A DNA stretch of 64,000 nucleotides from Gibbula magus (Eukaryota; Mollusca; Gastropoda; Trochida; Trochidae): the NCBI GenBank assembly GCA_936450465.1, contig OW388293.1, positions 41,374,982 through 41,438,981 of the forward strand, written 5' to 3'. The position numbers and the translations under genes were made by a program. Position 1 is the first letter of the stretch. The number at the start of each line of letters is the position of its first letter. The notes beneath the pieces were generated by a model. That model had not been told where the DNA came from. It made no database searches and saw only the letters and a program-made list of their open reading frames with translations. Shown one piece after another: positions 47,715-59,323 of this stretch.

Positions 47715-47800
47715 TTTTGGGTCGAATCCCTTGCAGGATTCGAACCCAGACCGTCAGAGTAAGGCAACTATCATAAGGATTGACCGTACCTGAAGATAAC
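47715..47800 (-). other. tRNA-like / SINE-like fragment with mirrored B-box
   Basis: On the minus strand GGTCTGGGTTCGAATCCTGC carries a good B-box (about 47735-47747), with CCTTATGATAGTTGCCTTAC upstream as in a tRNA D-to-anticodon region. The adjacent GGGTCGAATCC on the plus strand mirrors GGATTCGAACCC, giving a 29-bp palindrome around CTTGCA. No A-box or complete cloverleaf could be drawn, so this is not called a tRNA gene. Confidence 0.35.
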
Positions 47801-48638
47801 ATTATTCTGCATTACCTGAGTTTGTAGTATATTTAGCATGTATACCAGCATCTATGTACATGTCTATACCTACATCAATCAATATTTATGTACCTGGGTA
47901 GTTCAACCTTTAGTGCATTACAATTCTTAGCTATCTTCGTCCAATCAAACAAAAAAGCAAGCCAGACAAAAACACATTCAATTCTTGCGAGCGAGCAATT
48001 CAAAGAGCCTTGTCGATATCATACACTCAACTATCCTCTAATGACTACACTTACGTAATTATACTTGCCAGGCATGTGACCGAATATATCTATTTATGTA
48101 TAAGGGACTCTCAAAATACAGGCAAAGTGCCACTTCATCAATCGAGTTCCATTTTGCTTGTTCTTTAAATGAGGATAAGTGGAACCTTACTGGTGTATAA
48201 ATCTACAAATCAAGACTAGCTGAGCTAGATTGAGGAATCCTAGTTATGCATGAAACCGACACAATATCTAAATTGCACCCATTTCCCGAGACTAGCTACA
48301 TTGAACTTCATTTTTAAATGGAAATCTTTTTCCTTTGTTCTCTTGATAAGGAAATATAATATCTAAAGAGTGTATAGATTACAAATCAAGGCTCAATCTG
48401 GGCTTGCATACATGGCATCCACAGCTCCAAAGGGAATCAGCATTTTCAGAATAGCACCAATAGCTGAGATGAAGGACACATCAACTGAATTTTTTATAAC
48501 TTTCACTTTCCTTTTTCTTTTGATAAGGATACAGTAAGTGGCAACTAAACAGTTTTAATCAAGATGTGCCATTTAAGGATCTCCCTGGGCTTGCAAGGGA
48601 GTTAGCACGTTCTTCCAGCAGAGGTTACCCCACATCAA

Positions 48639-48861
48639 GGCTCTGTTCCATAACATCCATAACAGCGAGTGCTTATAATCTCTCATTGAGCGCTAGATTA
48701 AACCTCTCTTCAACTCGATTGCTCAATGTAGCGTTACGTAGCAAAGTGAGCAAACCTCAAGGAATAGCACAGTGTCTTTCAGGAGAGAATGCGCTACATT
48801 GAGCGCTACATTGAGCGATCAATGAGCGATTTTTAAGCGCTCACTGTTATGGAACAGAGCC
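48639..48861. mobile_element. MITE with GGCTCTGTTCCATAACA ends
   Basis: A 223-bp element whose ends GGCTCTGTTCCATAACA and TGTTATGGAACAGAGCC are perfect complements. They are followed by partly matching subterminal runs (AGCGAGTGCTTATAATC..TCATTGAGCGCT and the mirror AGCGAT..TGAGCGATTTTTAAGCG). The left arm carries an extra TCCATAAC that duplicates part of the end. The interior is rich in TTGAGCG motifs. No flanking duplication was recognised. Confidence 0.82.
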
Positions 48862-49386
48862 CAGTTCTTCCATCATACGAGCTTGTTACCTCTGTTGCAC
48901 ATATGGAACACTTTCTGGGCTAGAAAAAAGTCCTGATTGGTTACATCAAAAGTTAGTCACACAATCAACCATGTTGTTTCAAATGGTCTGTTACCGAACT
49001 GACGAAATGACAGGAATTGCTTCATCTGTGTGATGCACACATGTCTTCTACAGAACAGAAGTCAGAAGCAGATGTAAAACAATGTTTGATTGGATAAAAA
49101 TAAGGATATAAGGACCTATTTCCTTGGTCAACTACAAGGTTGCATATTGAACTGAAATTCGTCATTGTGAAGTTCCATTATCGTTGTTCTTTTAATGAGG
49201 ACAAGTGGCAACCTAAGTGCTACATTCAAGGACCTTACTAGACTTACCCAAGGAGTCTACACCGGGACAAGCTGAAATCTAAATAGTACCTATTTCCTTG
49301 GTTTAGTCGAATATTGAACTGAAATTCTTCATCATGACGTTCATTTGTCCTTGATCTTTTAATTGGGTTAAATATCACCTTAATTA

Positions 49387-49666
49387 CCGTAACAGGCAAA
49401 CAAACATTTTGAAAACATGGGGGTGGGCTTTTAGACAGGAGAGACCCAAACTCAGATGAAAATTCATATGGAGAGTGTCAGACAGTCAGAATAGGTTTTT
49501 TTTAGGTTTTTGACACTTAACTTGAAATCATATTATAGATTTATGTAATGTATGACCATGGAACATCTGGCAAAGTTGGGGGTGGGCTATAACCTGAGAA
49601 TAACCCCAACCAGTACAACCCCTGAAAAGTGGGGATGGTCTAAGGCTTATACCCAAAAGAATACGG
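49387..49666. mobile_element. TA-flanked MITE with CCGTA ends
   Basis: It begins TACCGTAACAGGCAAACAAA and ends CCCAAAAGAATACGGTA, counting the TA on each side (49385-49386, 49667-49668). The subterminal parts (GGGGGTGGGCTTTTAGAC near the left, GTGGGGATGGTCTAAGGCTT near the right) pair loosely. The TACCGTATT..TATAAGCC..CCCC pattern is a recurring MITE style in marine invertebrates. The superfamily is not assigned. Confidence 0.65.
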
Positions 49667-49850
49667 TAACAGTGTATTGATGTACAAGTTGAGGATCTAA
49701 CTAGGCTAGCATGTATGATCATAGCTCCACAGGCGACAATGAAATTTAAAATAACACCTATTTCCTGAGATTAGCTGCAAACTGGAATGAAGTGTAATTG
49801 AATTCCATTTTACTTTTAATAAGGATAAATCAAATTTATTTCAAATAACT

Positions 49851-51139
49851 AATCATCGCAAATCTAAAATTGAATCATACTTTTTTGAGAGAAGTCATTT
49901 TCAGTATCTGAAAACATTTATTTAATAGAACACGCTAATAGCTTGTGCCATTTAAATTCAATATTTTCACCTCAATTTCTTAAGTTATATTAAGTTACAA
50001 ATATGTTTTGGTGAACATTTTGAAATAATTGGATACTCAGATATTTTTTACTGAACCTCACTCAAAAATAACACTTCTTCAAAACGTGCTCTTAAAATTT
50101 CTGTCAAATACTTTAATTACCTCAGCTGAGAAGCAAAATTTTGTCATTTCAAATTGGTTTAGCATGTGAAACAAGCCTGAGGAGTAACCAGCACCAAAGT
50201 GTTATATTCCTTGAAGATTTAGAAAAACACTCGAAAAAATGAGCTGTTAAAATGGATGTATCTTGGATCTAGGATGAAACGTTGTAATTGGCATATGTAT
50301 ATTCCATGTTATCAATGGTGTTTTATATAACCAATGATATCTTATCACGACTGTCAGGATACAAACTCAGACCTCCCACAGATCCATGCTAATAGGAACT
50401 ATTTACTTCACCACGTCTCATCCTTGAACTATTATATTGCACCATCCAACATTAATCTCAAATTTGTCCAATGGAAAGTGGCTAAGCATAAACATGCTAT
50501 AATTTTGGAAATTCACTTTTTTGCTTCATACATTGAATCTTTAAACTTCAATGAAGATGTAAATTCAAGAAATATAAGTGTGATATTAATAACACAAATA
50601 TAACAATGCCCATTAAGCAGCTCATGCAGTATCAATTAATCGTTATTTCAGTACTGAAAAAGCCACAGGCCTGTAAAACATTTACAGTTCATATGAGTAG
50701 TAAGTCATAACAGGTTCTTATTTATTACAATCTGTTTTCTTGAATCCATTGCAAAATATATGTAAATTGCAAGATTCTGTGGTGATAATGTGTTAGTTTC
50801 TGTTAACAGTGATATTCATTTTCTTTCGCTTAGGTGTTTATAAAAGTATGGTTTTAGGTACTTGGTTCATAAAGTGTTATACACAGGGCAGATGAGAAGG
50901 AAATGTAATTCATTCTCTATAGCATTATGGTCACATAATTTACATATTCTCTGTTCTCTTTGTATACCTAGTTATCTGCCAGTTTCAATAAATAATTCAT
51001 GGGAAGAGCAACGAAATCAGGTGAGAGATATACGGAACTTTTCCACGTCAACTTTTGCTAGATACTCTAACATATACCCCATTTAAATGAACATTGAGTT
51101 TATAGGAGTAGAGATTGTAAATACATATACCAACATAGA
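49851..51139. other. no gene seen
   Basis: AT-rich. Open frames at 50334-50603 and 50862-51086 lack motifs. No repeats recognised. Confidence 0.4.
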
Positions 51140-51273
51140 GGATATCTGTCTTTTCTTGACTAATACCATGTTTATCTCATCGAGTGAGGTAGAAAGGTAA
51201 TATTTAAATATATAACTTTTCTACCTCACGAGATGAGATAAACATGGTATTTGTCAAGAAATGACTGATATTC
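51140..51273. repeat. long near-perfect hairpin, about 58-bp arms
   Basis: The left arm runs from GATATCTGTCTTTTCTTGAC through AATACCATGTTTATCTCATC to GTGAGGTAGAAAGGT. The right arm is its complement, with about seven mismatches, ending at GATATTC. The loop of 16-20 bp is AT-rich (TAATATTTAAATATAT). It could be a MITE or a source of a double-stranded transcript. No second copy is in the window. Confidence 0.85.
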
Positions 51274-52439
51274 TATTTATCATATGATGTTATCCTTGTA
51301 ATTACGTCCGAAAAGGGTCGTTTTCACGCCGAGCGGCCAATAGGATCAGCCTGTCACCACAGTAACACTAATAAAAGTTATTTTCACTGTAGCTTGATAG
51401 ACAGTTAATTTCACTGATAAATCCAAGTACTTCATTGCTCGTCATATCATACATTGGAGTATCCAACATGAACCTCAATTAAATTATGTCCAGGTGAGAG
51501 ATGAAAAACAAGAAGCATGCAATCAAATTGCTAATTCTATTTCACCTGAGCTGATACCATATCTGTCCGACAACAGAGGAAGCAAAAACAAAACATTTGT
51601 GGGAAACATTATCTCTCGGCTTCACTGACCACATTATGGCTTGTCTGTCATGTAAATCAAGTGACCTGTGCTTTGAGCTATGAGTAGATTAGAGAAGTAT
51701 GCACTGAACAGACTAGACTATCTGGCGCTCCTTGAGAACAACAGTCTTTGACCATCATACCTTGAATTCTTTAAAGACCATGCATTGGACAGAGGTAGAC
51801 TGTATTTCCTTTTATGCCAACTTTACAAAACAGAACATACAGTAAAGCTGATTGATATATCATAGCATCAGTGATTGTGATATAATCAGATAACAAATAA
51901 TTCATACTAGGATTGAAACTTCCTGTAGAGAAGTAGAATGAAGGTTTGAGGGTGGACACCGTGTCACACCAATCTGATACTACTTTTTGACTAAATGAAC
52001 AAACTTTGGTCTGCATAAAACAAATGTTCAGCTTCCTATGCCAACTAGTTCCAGAGAAGAAGTTGTTAAATGGTTTTGAGAATAATGCCCTCCATACCCA
52101 TATTTGACCGTTTGAGGTGCCGTAGGACCTAATGTACAAATGTTTTTGTTGATGGTTGACAGAACCATAAGCCCATCTGATCTTTTAGTCCTGATGAGCT
52201 GAAGAGAAATGAGTTTTGTGTTGACCAAATTGCTCAGAAAATGGGAAAAGAGACAATGTCTAAGAATTTTGTCATATATCAGGACAAGGACCTTGGCAAG
52301 TCAGCTGCCTGATATCCACAAGGATGTTCAAGACAATCTGTGACAATGATATCAATCAATATCATGATGATGGTGGTTACTGAAGACAGAGGGTCCCCAA
52401 TTCACCGGTCTAATTAACCTATTGTTGTCCAGTGTCTCA
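51274..52439. other. no gene seen
   Basis: Non-coding. The segment 51300-51420 (GCCGAGCGGCCAATAGGATC and GTTATTTTCACTGTAGCTTG) is less AT-rich and may belong to the same element as the hairpin to its left. The minus frame at 51771-52139 has no motif I recognise. Confidence 0.35.
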
Positions 52440-53360
52440 TATCTTTAAGACTATGTCTTACTTTTAAGAAAACAATGCAAGTCTATCCTGCATTTAGCTC
52501 ACATGGAGAAAGCTTCTGATTTCCAAGACAGTTTGTCTGATGATTATCCAAAACATATATACAACAACAAGTCTCTTATCTTCTCCTCATCTAAAAACTG
52601 TGGCAAGTCTACCCTTCCTCCTCCCACATGGACGAAGTGTCTGATTTCCAAGAGAGAAACGGTATAACGTTGAAACCAACAATGCATAAGTCTGTGGTAA
52701 GTCCAACATGGATGAAGCATCTGATGTTTAAGACGAGAGATGGCCTGGGATTCCTTGCACGAGGCAACCTTGACTAAGGTTTGCTCCCTTCGTTAACAAT
52801 TTACTGAGGTAACCTGAATGACTTAAGATCACTTTAGTGTCCTGTAGAAGCAAACCCTGTTGTTGAAGCATCAATGTATGCAAGGTGTCTCAAACTTCAC
52901 AACCGTGGCAAGTCTATCTAGCCAGTTGCCCACATGGATGAAGCGCCTGATGTTTGACGCGAGATGATGTCTCTAACCTCACAACTGTGGCAAGTCTATC
53001 TAGCCAGTTGCCCACATGGATGAAGCGTCTGATGTTTGACGAGAGATGATGTCTCTAACCTCACAACCGTGGCAAGTCTATCTAGCCAGTTGCCCACATG
53101 GATGAAGCGCCTGATGTTTGACTAGAGATGATGTCTCTAACCTCACAACTGTGGCAAGTCTATCTAGCCAGTTGCCCACATGGATGAAGCGCCTGATGTT
53201 TGACGCGAGATGATGTCTCTAACCTCACAACCGTGGCAAGTCTATCTAGCCAGTTGCCCACATGGATGAAGCGCCTGATGTTTGACGCGAGATGATGTCT
53301 CTAACCTCACAACCGTGGCAAGTCTATCTAGCCAGTTGCCCACATGGATGAAGCGTCTGG
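52440..53360 (+). repeat. 82-bp tandem array, six good copies plus decayed leaders
   Basis: GTGGCAAGTCTATCTAGCCA starts at 52905, 52987, 53069, 53151, 53233 and 53315, exactly 82 bp apart. Variants such as aaccgtgg/aactgtgg and gcgcctg/gcgtctg alternate between copies, with pattern C, T, C, T, C, C in the first. Increasingly diverged units lie to the left (about 52475, 52600 and 52690), so the array decays from right to left. Confidence 0.95.
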
Positions 53361-54489
53361 TGTAGAGGCAGCCATGTGTGTGAGAAGAGACAGGTAGAGC
53401 AGATGGAGGGGCACCTGCTGATCCTGTCAGCTCTAATCTACCCATATTCCTTGTCTTCCACTCTTACATCCTTAAATCACCCTAACCCATCCTGGTTTAC
53501 ATGACCACATCACCCTCACCTCTCTGACTTGACTGCTTCTTAAAATCGCTTTCTTCCCCTTTTTGTCATCAGCTCTGATATTTTGCTTACACTCTAAAAT
53601 CTGTCTTCACACAGCGGAATAAATTTGTAAATCAATGCCTTACAAGTTTGACCCCATCTTTGGGCTTGCATGAACATGTCACTGCATTTCTTCCGACCAG
53701 CTGTCTGATACTTTGTTTTATTCTGCAATTCATTGCCATCAATGCTAATAAACCTCTAGAAACATAGGTTGAATGTCAATCCGATCCAGTTTGGAGAAAC
53801 GATGATCATTCTGTCAGCTCTTTGAATCGAGTGACTGAAATACCAATGAGAAGTATGTTGCAATTTTCAGTTTGAAATAATTGAAGCATCAATTATCAAA
53901 ATATGTTAGCTCAGCTAACTGACTGATCAAAAGAAAAACTGATAATTTTATTAATCAAATGCGAAATCTATTACTAATCAAATTCATTAAATGCGACATG
54001 AAGTTTATTTTGAACAAAACATTAACAGATCAAATAAAACAAAAACCAATTTTCAGTTTGATGACGTTGAAGTTGAACAATGAACGGATGTCAAATGCAA
54101 TCAAAAGAGTACATATTAATAAAAATTCTAATAAAAAGTTACATTGAGTTGATACATAATCGATTTCAGAATCTACAAACATCCGTTTTCCTTGCATCGA
54201 GCTCATTAGTATAGAAAATGCAATTTTCCAATTACAAACTCATTCTAAAAATCCAATAAGCTGAAAAAGAGTCTAAATTCTATCTAATTCCTGCTTCCAT
54301 TACTGTATCAAATTGAAGGGTTATTCTCGAGAGATTCAGCTCATTACCAATGGCAGTTGTGTGGCGACTTTACTTCGAACACAGTATAAACAGAGAGCTG
54401 GAGTCACGACCTTTACGTTTTACGGCAATTACAGATTCCAGTTGGTATAAACCTGCTCTGGTGTCTGGAAGATCTAAATGCAACTTCCA
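53361..54489. other. no gene seen
   Basis: Unique-looking AT-rich sequence. No supportable feature. Confidence 0.4.
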
Positions 54490-54780
54490 TTCTGTTATCT
54501 TAACTTCAGACTCCTCAGAGAACCTTAACAATGTTAAAACTGGTATTGGTAAAGTGCAAAGGTGAATACTCTTGCCTGGATCACGTTCAATGGTTTCAAA
54601 GCTGCTTAAAAATGCCTCTCACAACTTTAAATTGTTCAAAGGTCATTTCTTTTACTGAAACTTCAGGCCATCATCTTAACTTCAGACTACCGGAGTGTCT
54701 TAAAAAAAATTGAAAACTGGTGTTAGACTGTTGGTAAAGTGCAAAGGCGAATACTACTCAAGTTAAGCTTTTGACCAGTT
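54490..54780. repeat. old 176-bp duplication
   Basis: ATCTTAACTTCAGACT occurs at 54497 and 54673. GGTAAAGTGCAAAGGTGAATACT (54550) is echoed by GGTAAAGTGCAAAGGCGAATACT (54733). Intervening sequence is only partly alignable. Confidence 0.7.
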
Positions 54781-55647
54781 GTTTCAAAAGATTTTTCTCC
54801 CCACAAAAACTACCTTTCATTAAAATCAATCATACAATAGGACTTTCTGTTATTGCAACTTTCATGCAGTCTGATTGATCAACTTTAAAAGTAGAATGCC
54901 ATTTAGATAGATAACAAATGTGATATTGTTATATTTGTGATCACACCATCTGCCCAGTACAAATTGTACTTTTTTGGGGATGTCAAGGAATATTACTGCA
55001 TTTACTGCAATAAAGGGTTAAGATACTTTGGATTATCTTCAGAAGGATAGCCTCAGACTATGGCTGAGCTAATATCCAGCAGCTGTAACTATTGGATATT
55101 TAGTCTATTCTATTCTGTGCTCAGGACCTAGATATTGGATATTCGTGACCCGGGCCTTCATCACATGACATCGGTATCGTGATATCATATGTAAAGATTC
55201 ATGACATAATCCTAAGCCATGAGAATTTTACTTGGTTTACTTTGAGGTTATTAAATTTGGTCTTGGTGCAGCAGTTCCTAACAGAAAATTATGTCTAAAT
55301 CTCTTAAACATTTGAAAGAAATTCTTGGAACATTAATAGTGAGAACAATTAATCAAAACTTTGAAAAATAGTTTAATTTGTAATTATTTGTTATAAGAGG
55401 TGACATATACAAACTTATTACCCATATGGTTGAAAATAACCGAGTTAATATTATTGATATGAGCACATGTGCACATATCACGTTTGCCTAGCAACCATTG
55501 TTTCACTGCGGCTTGTCGTATTTCGTCGTCTGTGACATCATAAAACAATTGTTCGTGACGTCACTGTAGCTTGCCATCGCAAAGGAAGTGGGCCATTTCC
55601 TGGCTAATTTTACGCGAATCAAATGGAATAGAATGGGTAATAAAGAA
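54781..55647. other. no gene seen
   Basis: Non-coding. CpG density rises slightly at 55490-55620. No promoter element is defined. Confidence 0.35.
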
Positions 55648-55787
55648 ATTATTACACTTGAAATTCTGCCATATGATATGACGTTTACGAAACTCGTGCA
55701 AATTTATGTATAACAATGGCTCGGGCAATACAAAAATTTACACTCGTTTCGTAAAAGTCATATGACACACTTCCGCGGGTAATAATC
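55648..55787. mobile_element. inverted-repeat element, about 140 bp
   Basis: ATTATTACACTTGAAATTCT then CATATGATATGACGTTTACG and AAACTCGTGCAAATTT is mirrored by AAATTTACACTCGTTTCGTA, AAGTCATATGACACACTTCC and GCGGGTAATAAT. Arms are about 58 bp with moderate mismatches. A further GGGTAATAA lies just outside at 55634. Confidence 0.65.
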
Positions 55788-58385
55788 TCTGTATATTTGC
55801 TTTTGGTACTATGTTGTTAAAAAACATCATTATATAACTTAAGACTTACACTTTCAAACTTATCCAAAGTTGCAACATTTCAAGTCTTTTTACAGAATGC
55901 ATACATATTGGTTTAAAATTTAAGCTAGTACCAAACCAGTCTGAGCGCCACTTTAAAGAAATCACAACCTTGTTAACTAAGTGAATGATGCCGCACAGGC
56001 CTCGAGATAAAGAAAGGCTAAACCAAAAAATCCTGAACCAACAGGTTTTGGGTCAAATATATTGATATGCTTCAAACATCATTCAATGAAATTCAATGAT
56101 ATTTATTCATAAATCTTCTTGACAATTTACAAGTAAAATGTATATCAACAAGTGCTATGCAATATAACCAGTGTATGCTGTCAAAATAAAATTATTGCAA
56201 TATATATTTTCATTTAACAATATATCACGGCAAACAATTTATTTTACAAATATACATACATATATCATCAGTATATGGTAAAGTTGCTGGATTTGGGTGG
56301 AGGAAAGTGCACTTCATGTGTAAGAACATTTTTTTTAGCTGTATTACAATTGATAATGATGCCTGTATTGGAATTTGGAATTGGGAAGATTTTCAGGTAA
56401 ATGAAAGACACATTTTTATATTAACTCTTCGTGGAAACTCACTCCTCTTCAGAATTATATTAAAAATCCAGCCCTTCCAAGAAACACAAACCAGAATATA
56501 AAGATCTCAATATAAACTCAACTGGGAACAAACCACTTCATACTGCACCTAATGCCTGACCTCCCAAGGCCAGTTTGAGAATGTAGAACACTGTTCAACC
56601 TAAGAATATAACTCAAACTTGCTTTAATTGCCCCATGATGAGAGAAGCGAAAGCAAGGAACATCAACAATCAGTGCGATGACGTTGGCGAAGAGGTTTAA
56701 ATCATATTACATAGACCCGAAGCTTTGCTTAATGAGGTACGAAGGCAGGGAGAAAGCAAGTTTGCAGGTATGTATTGACAACTCATAGAGTGGTTCTTGT
56801 TGGCGTTTAGCAGATGTTGATATCATAGCGCTTACCTTGTGACCCGGATTAGTCGGGTTATGATCCACACACATCCAAAATTAGTTACAATAACGACTTG
56901 ATGAATGATTTGAACAGCAGTGTAGAAATACGGTTTTAAGGGAGAGACTTTTTTTTTAAAAAAAGGTGTTCTATTCACATGATATCATAAATGGTATCCA
57001 TTGTTCTAGTAATAGAATCTATGAAACTAAAGAGAAAATTTATTTCAGCAATTTCGATATTTGAAAATGATCATTTTCAATACTAAATCAATTACAGGAC
57101 AACCATTTCGACAGCAGATGTACAAGAATTTGTCCTGCTCCTGCAAGTAGATTTACTACTAAAACTTTAACTTGGAGCATTTATAAATTCTTTAAGATTC
57201 CTGTATCAACAAGTTATAAACTACAAAAGGTTAGTCTTTTGGTCCAAGGTTAATACAATAATTACATCAAATTGTATTCAGACTGCATACAATTTGGTAC
57301 TGTTAGCTGAAAGGAACTGCAAATATGCCCTCTTCTTTTTCTTCACTATTTATAACTGTCATAATGCAAGATATATCACTTTTGTCATTATAGATATGAT
57401 ATTTATTAATAAAAAGAACAAAATTAAAATTATTATTTTGTACAACAATGTTGTGATACATTGATAAATAGTATCACATTGTTGCTCAAAAACTGATACA
57501 AAGTATTAACTGAAATTTAGTTTATTATATTGCATTAGAACAAAGAACAAAGTATAACAAAGTTTTGCAGTGAATAATTACATTGTAAAACTTAGACACT
57601 TTTACATTAATGATATGGGCCAAAACAATATCAAAATGTATTAAATAAACACATTTTACTGACAAGATAAAATATTTTTAGAAAAAATATCTTCATAGAA
57701 ATTCTACCATTATGTTGGATGTAATCATACTAATGATTATATTCTTACTGACACATTAATTAAATGCAAATATACATTTAATATAAAAATTATTTTGTTT
57801 AAAATAAATATGTGAAGTTCTCAAAAGTAAAATATCGATATAAAAAAATTATGACAGATTGAATTTTTTTTAAATTACGTTATTTTAAACTACACTTTAA
57901 CAAAAAAAAATTAATAAAATACGAAATACTAATTACCCAGGTAACAACTGTGAACTGAAATAACGAAAGTACCATTGAACATAAACGTGTCATGTACTAT
58001 ATACAGAAAAACGTTAACGGAACTGTTGCATAAGGGCGACTGAAATGGTAAGAAATAGGCCGTGAACCTGCCATATGACTTTTAAACCACAAACTAAAGA
58101 ACCAAAATACTTTTTCATGCGCCATGCAGTTGCGACCATCTTTGAACCAAGCATGAACGCTTCAATTATTTTCACTTGAACGGAGCTAATACATAAATAG
58201 AAACCGTCTTGATTTTCACACTCACACAAACCACTCCACTGAACATAAAGAGCGCTTACCAATTCAGGTTCAAAACAGCAACATCATCTTTCATCGGCAA
58301 CTTGTTAGTACAGAGCCAAAACATTTACTTGACCTAGTATTGCCTCTCTATTTACAAACAGTATTGATGTAATCCCGAAGGGAAG
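55788..58385. other. no certain gene; one candidate exon
   Basis: AT-rich, with a run of A/T at 57380-57900. At 56678-56767 on the plus strand an ATG-started frame of 30 codons ends at TTTGCAG|GTATGT, a very good donor. The protein (starts MTLAKRFKSYYIDPK) is not recognised. On the minus strand an 11-codon frame (MKDDVAVLNLN) ends at a GTAAGC donor near 58262. Both may be chance. Confidence 0.3.
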
Positions 58386-58480
58386 CATCTGTTGGCACCA
58401 GCTGAACGCTTAGAATTGTCGTCTGCTACGGCGAAAATTTGTTCCCGAAGCAGACGACACCATTTTTTAGCGCTCAGATG
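58386..58480. repeat. palindrome next to the probable promoter
   Basis: GTCGTCTGCT (58429-58438) pairs with AGCAGACGAC around a GC-containing loop. Outer pairing uses CATCTG with CAGATG and CGCT with AGCG. Total about 95 bp. It may be a short MITE. Confidence 0.6.
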
Positions 58481-58570
58481 GGAACGAAATGGACGTGTAC
58501 AGCAATCGATACCTCTCTGACTCTACTAATGTAAAGATGAACAACCTCGCCATAGAAAAAAATAATTTAC

Positions 58571-58660
58571 CTGGAGGTGATTGAAGGCGCGTCCACACCA
58601 TGGCGAGAGCTGCCGCTACTGATGCGATCCTAGAAATTTTACTTCCGGCAGACTAGAGTG
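58571..58660 (-). promoter_or_regulatory. probable minus-strand 5' non-coding exon and promoter
   Basis: On the minus strand CAATCACCTCCAG|GTAAATT is a strong donor (exon end 58571). The preceding 80 bp are CpG-rich (CGCATCAGTAGCGGCAGCTC, GGACGCGCC) and carry GCCGGAAGT (58641-58649), a consensus ETS-family site typical of TATA-less promoters. If this exon is joined to the ARRDC exon at 5599, the ATG at 58601 opens a 15-codon upstream frame. That frame would end in TGA at 5585-5583, overlapping the ARRDC start codons, and could damp translation. The junction spans 53 kb and is inferred. The exon may belong to another gene. Confidence 0.45.
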
Positions 58661-59323
58661 AACTTTGACCTTCCAGTAAAAAAATTACACGAAGGGAGAT
58701 AACAAAATGATTACGTCTAAAAATACGCAAAAGACGTAATGATTGATACTCGGTTTCAAATGGATGTCTTGTTTTCTGCCTGTTGGTCCTAATTGCTTGA
58801 AATGTGGCGTGAAATCTACAGCTTATTGGAGTTTTCACAGTTACATGTATAGATCTACCATGCATGTTCCTACATGTGTATATGGAATATAGATCCAAGG
58901 TGTGCTTATATAATCGACAACCTGATATATGTGGGATAAAGGAAGCTTTGATATAAAACCATCCATAGTTCATAAATATGAAATATAACGAAATAATTAA
59001 ACCATGTTCTCTGTAATGACACTCATAAAGTTCTTATTCTATGGTAGACTAGTTCAGATAAGCTACTCAAAGTTTTCCTTGGTCATTGGATATCAATCTC
59101 GAAGGCACGTGTTTATGTTTAAGCTCCTTGGGTATTACAATTCATGCAGCCTCTAGACGCACCAAGTTAACGTGACTTTCTCATCTTTACTATAGACGAG
59201 GTATACATATTCACAGCAGAGTTGATTGGAACAGTTCACGTGTACTACACGTCGTTGTACTTGAAGGTGCGTCTATGTGGTATTTAGATGTGTTGTAAGT
59301 CTACATTATCATATATACTATAA
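58661..59323. other. no gene seen; region upstream of the probable promoter
   Basis: Lies 5' of the putative minus-strand start. Mixed composition; no element I can define. Confidence 0.35.

Larger units (their letters stand above)
48090..49850. repeat. degenerate array, units of about 200-250 bp, interrupted by two MITEs
   Basis: The phrases TTCTTTTAATGAGGACAAGTGG (49188) and TTCTTTAAATGAGGATAAGTGG (48161), plus CACCTATTTCCTGAGATTAGC (49756) and CACCCATTTCCCGAGACTAGC (48276), recur together with ATTGAACTGAAATTC. Units are badly eroded. The MITEs at 48639-48861 and 49387-49666 lie inside it, and in the second case the unit order resumes on the other side. Confidence 0.65.

Noticed and set aside
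47715..47800. tRNA gene on the minus strand
   Set aside because: Only the T-arm/B-box region is convincing. No A-box or acceptor pairing was found.
51771..52139. 122-codon minus-strand open frame
   Set aside because: No domain or splice boundaries. An overlapping second frame is of similar length, as expected by chance over 64 kb.
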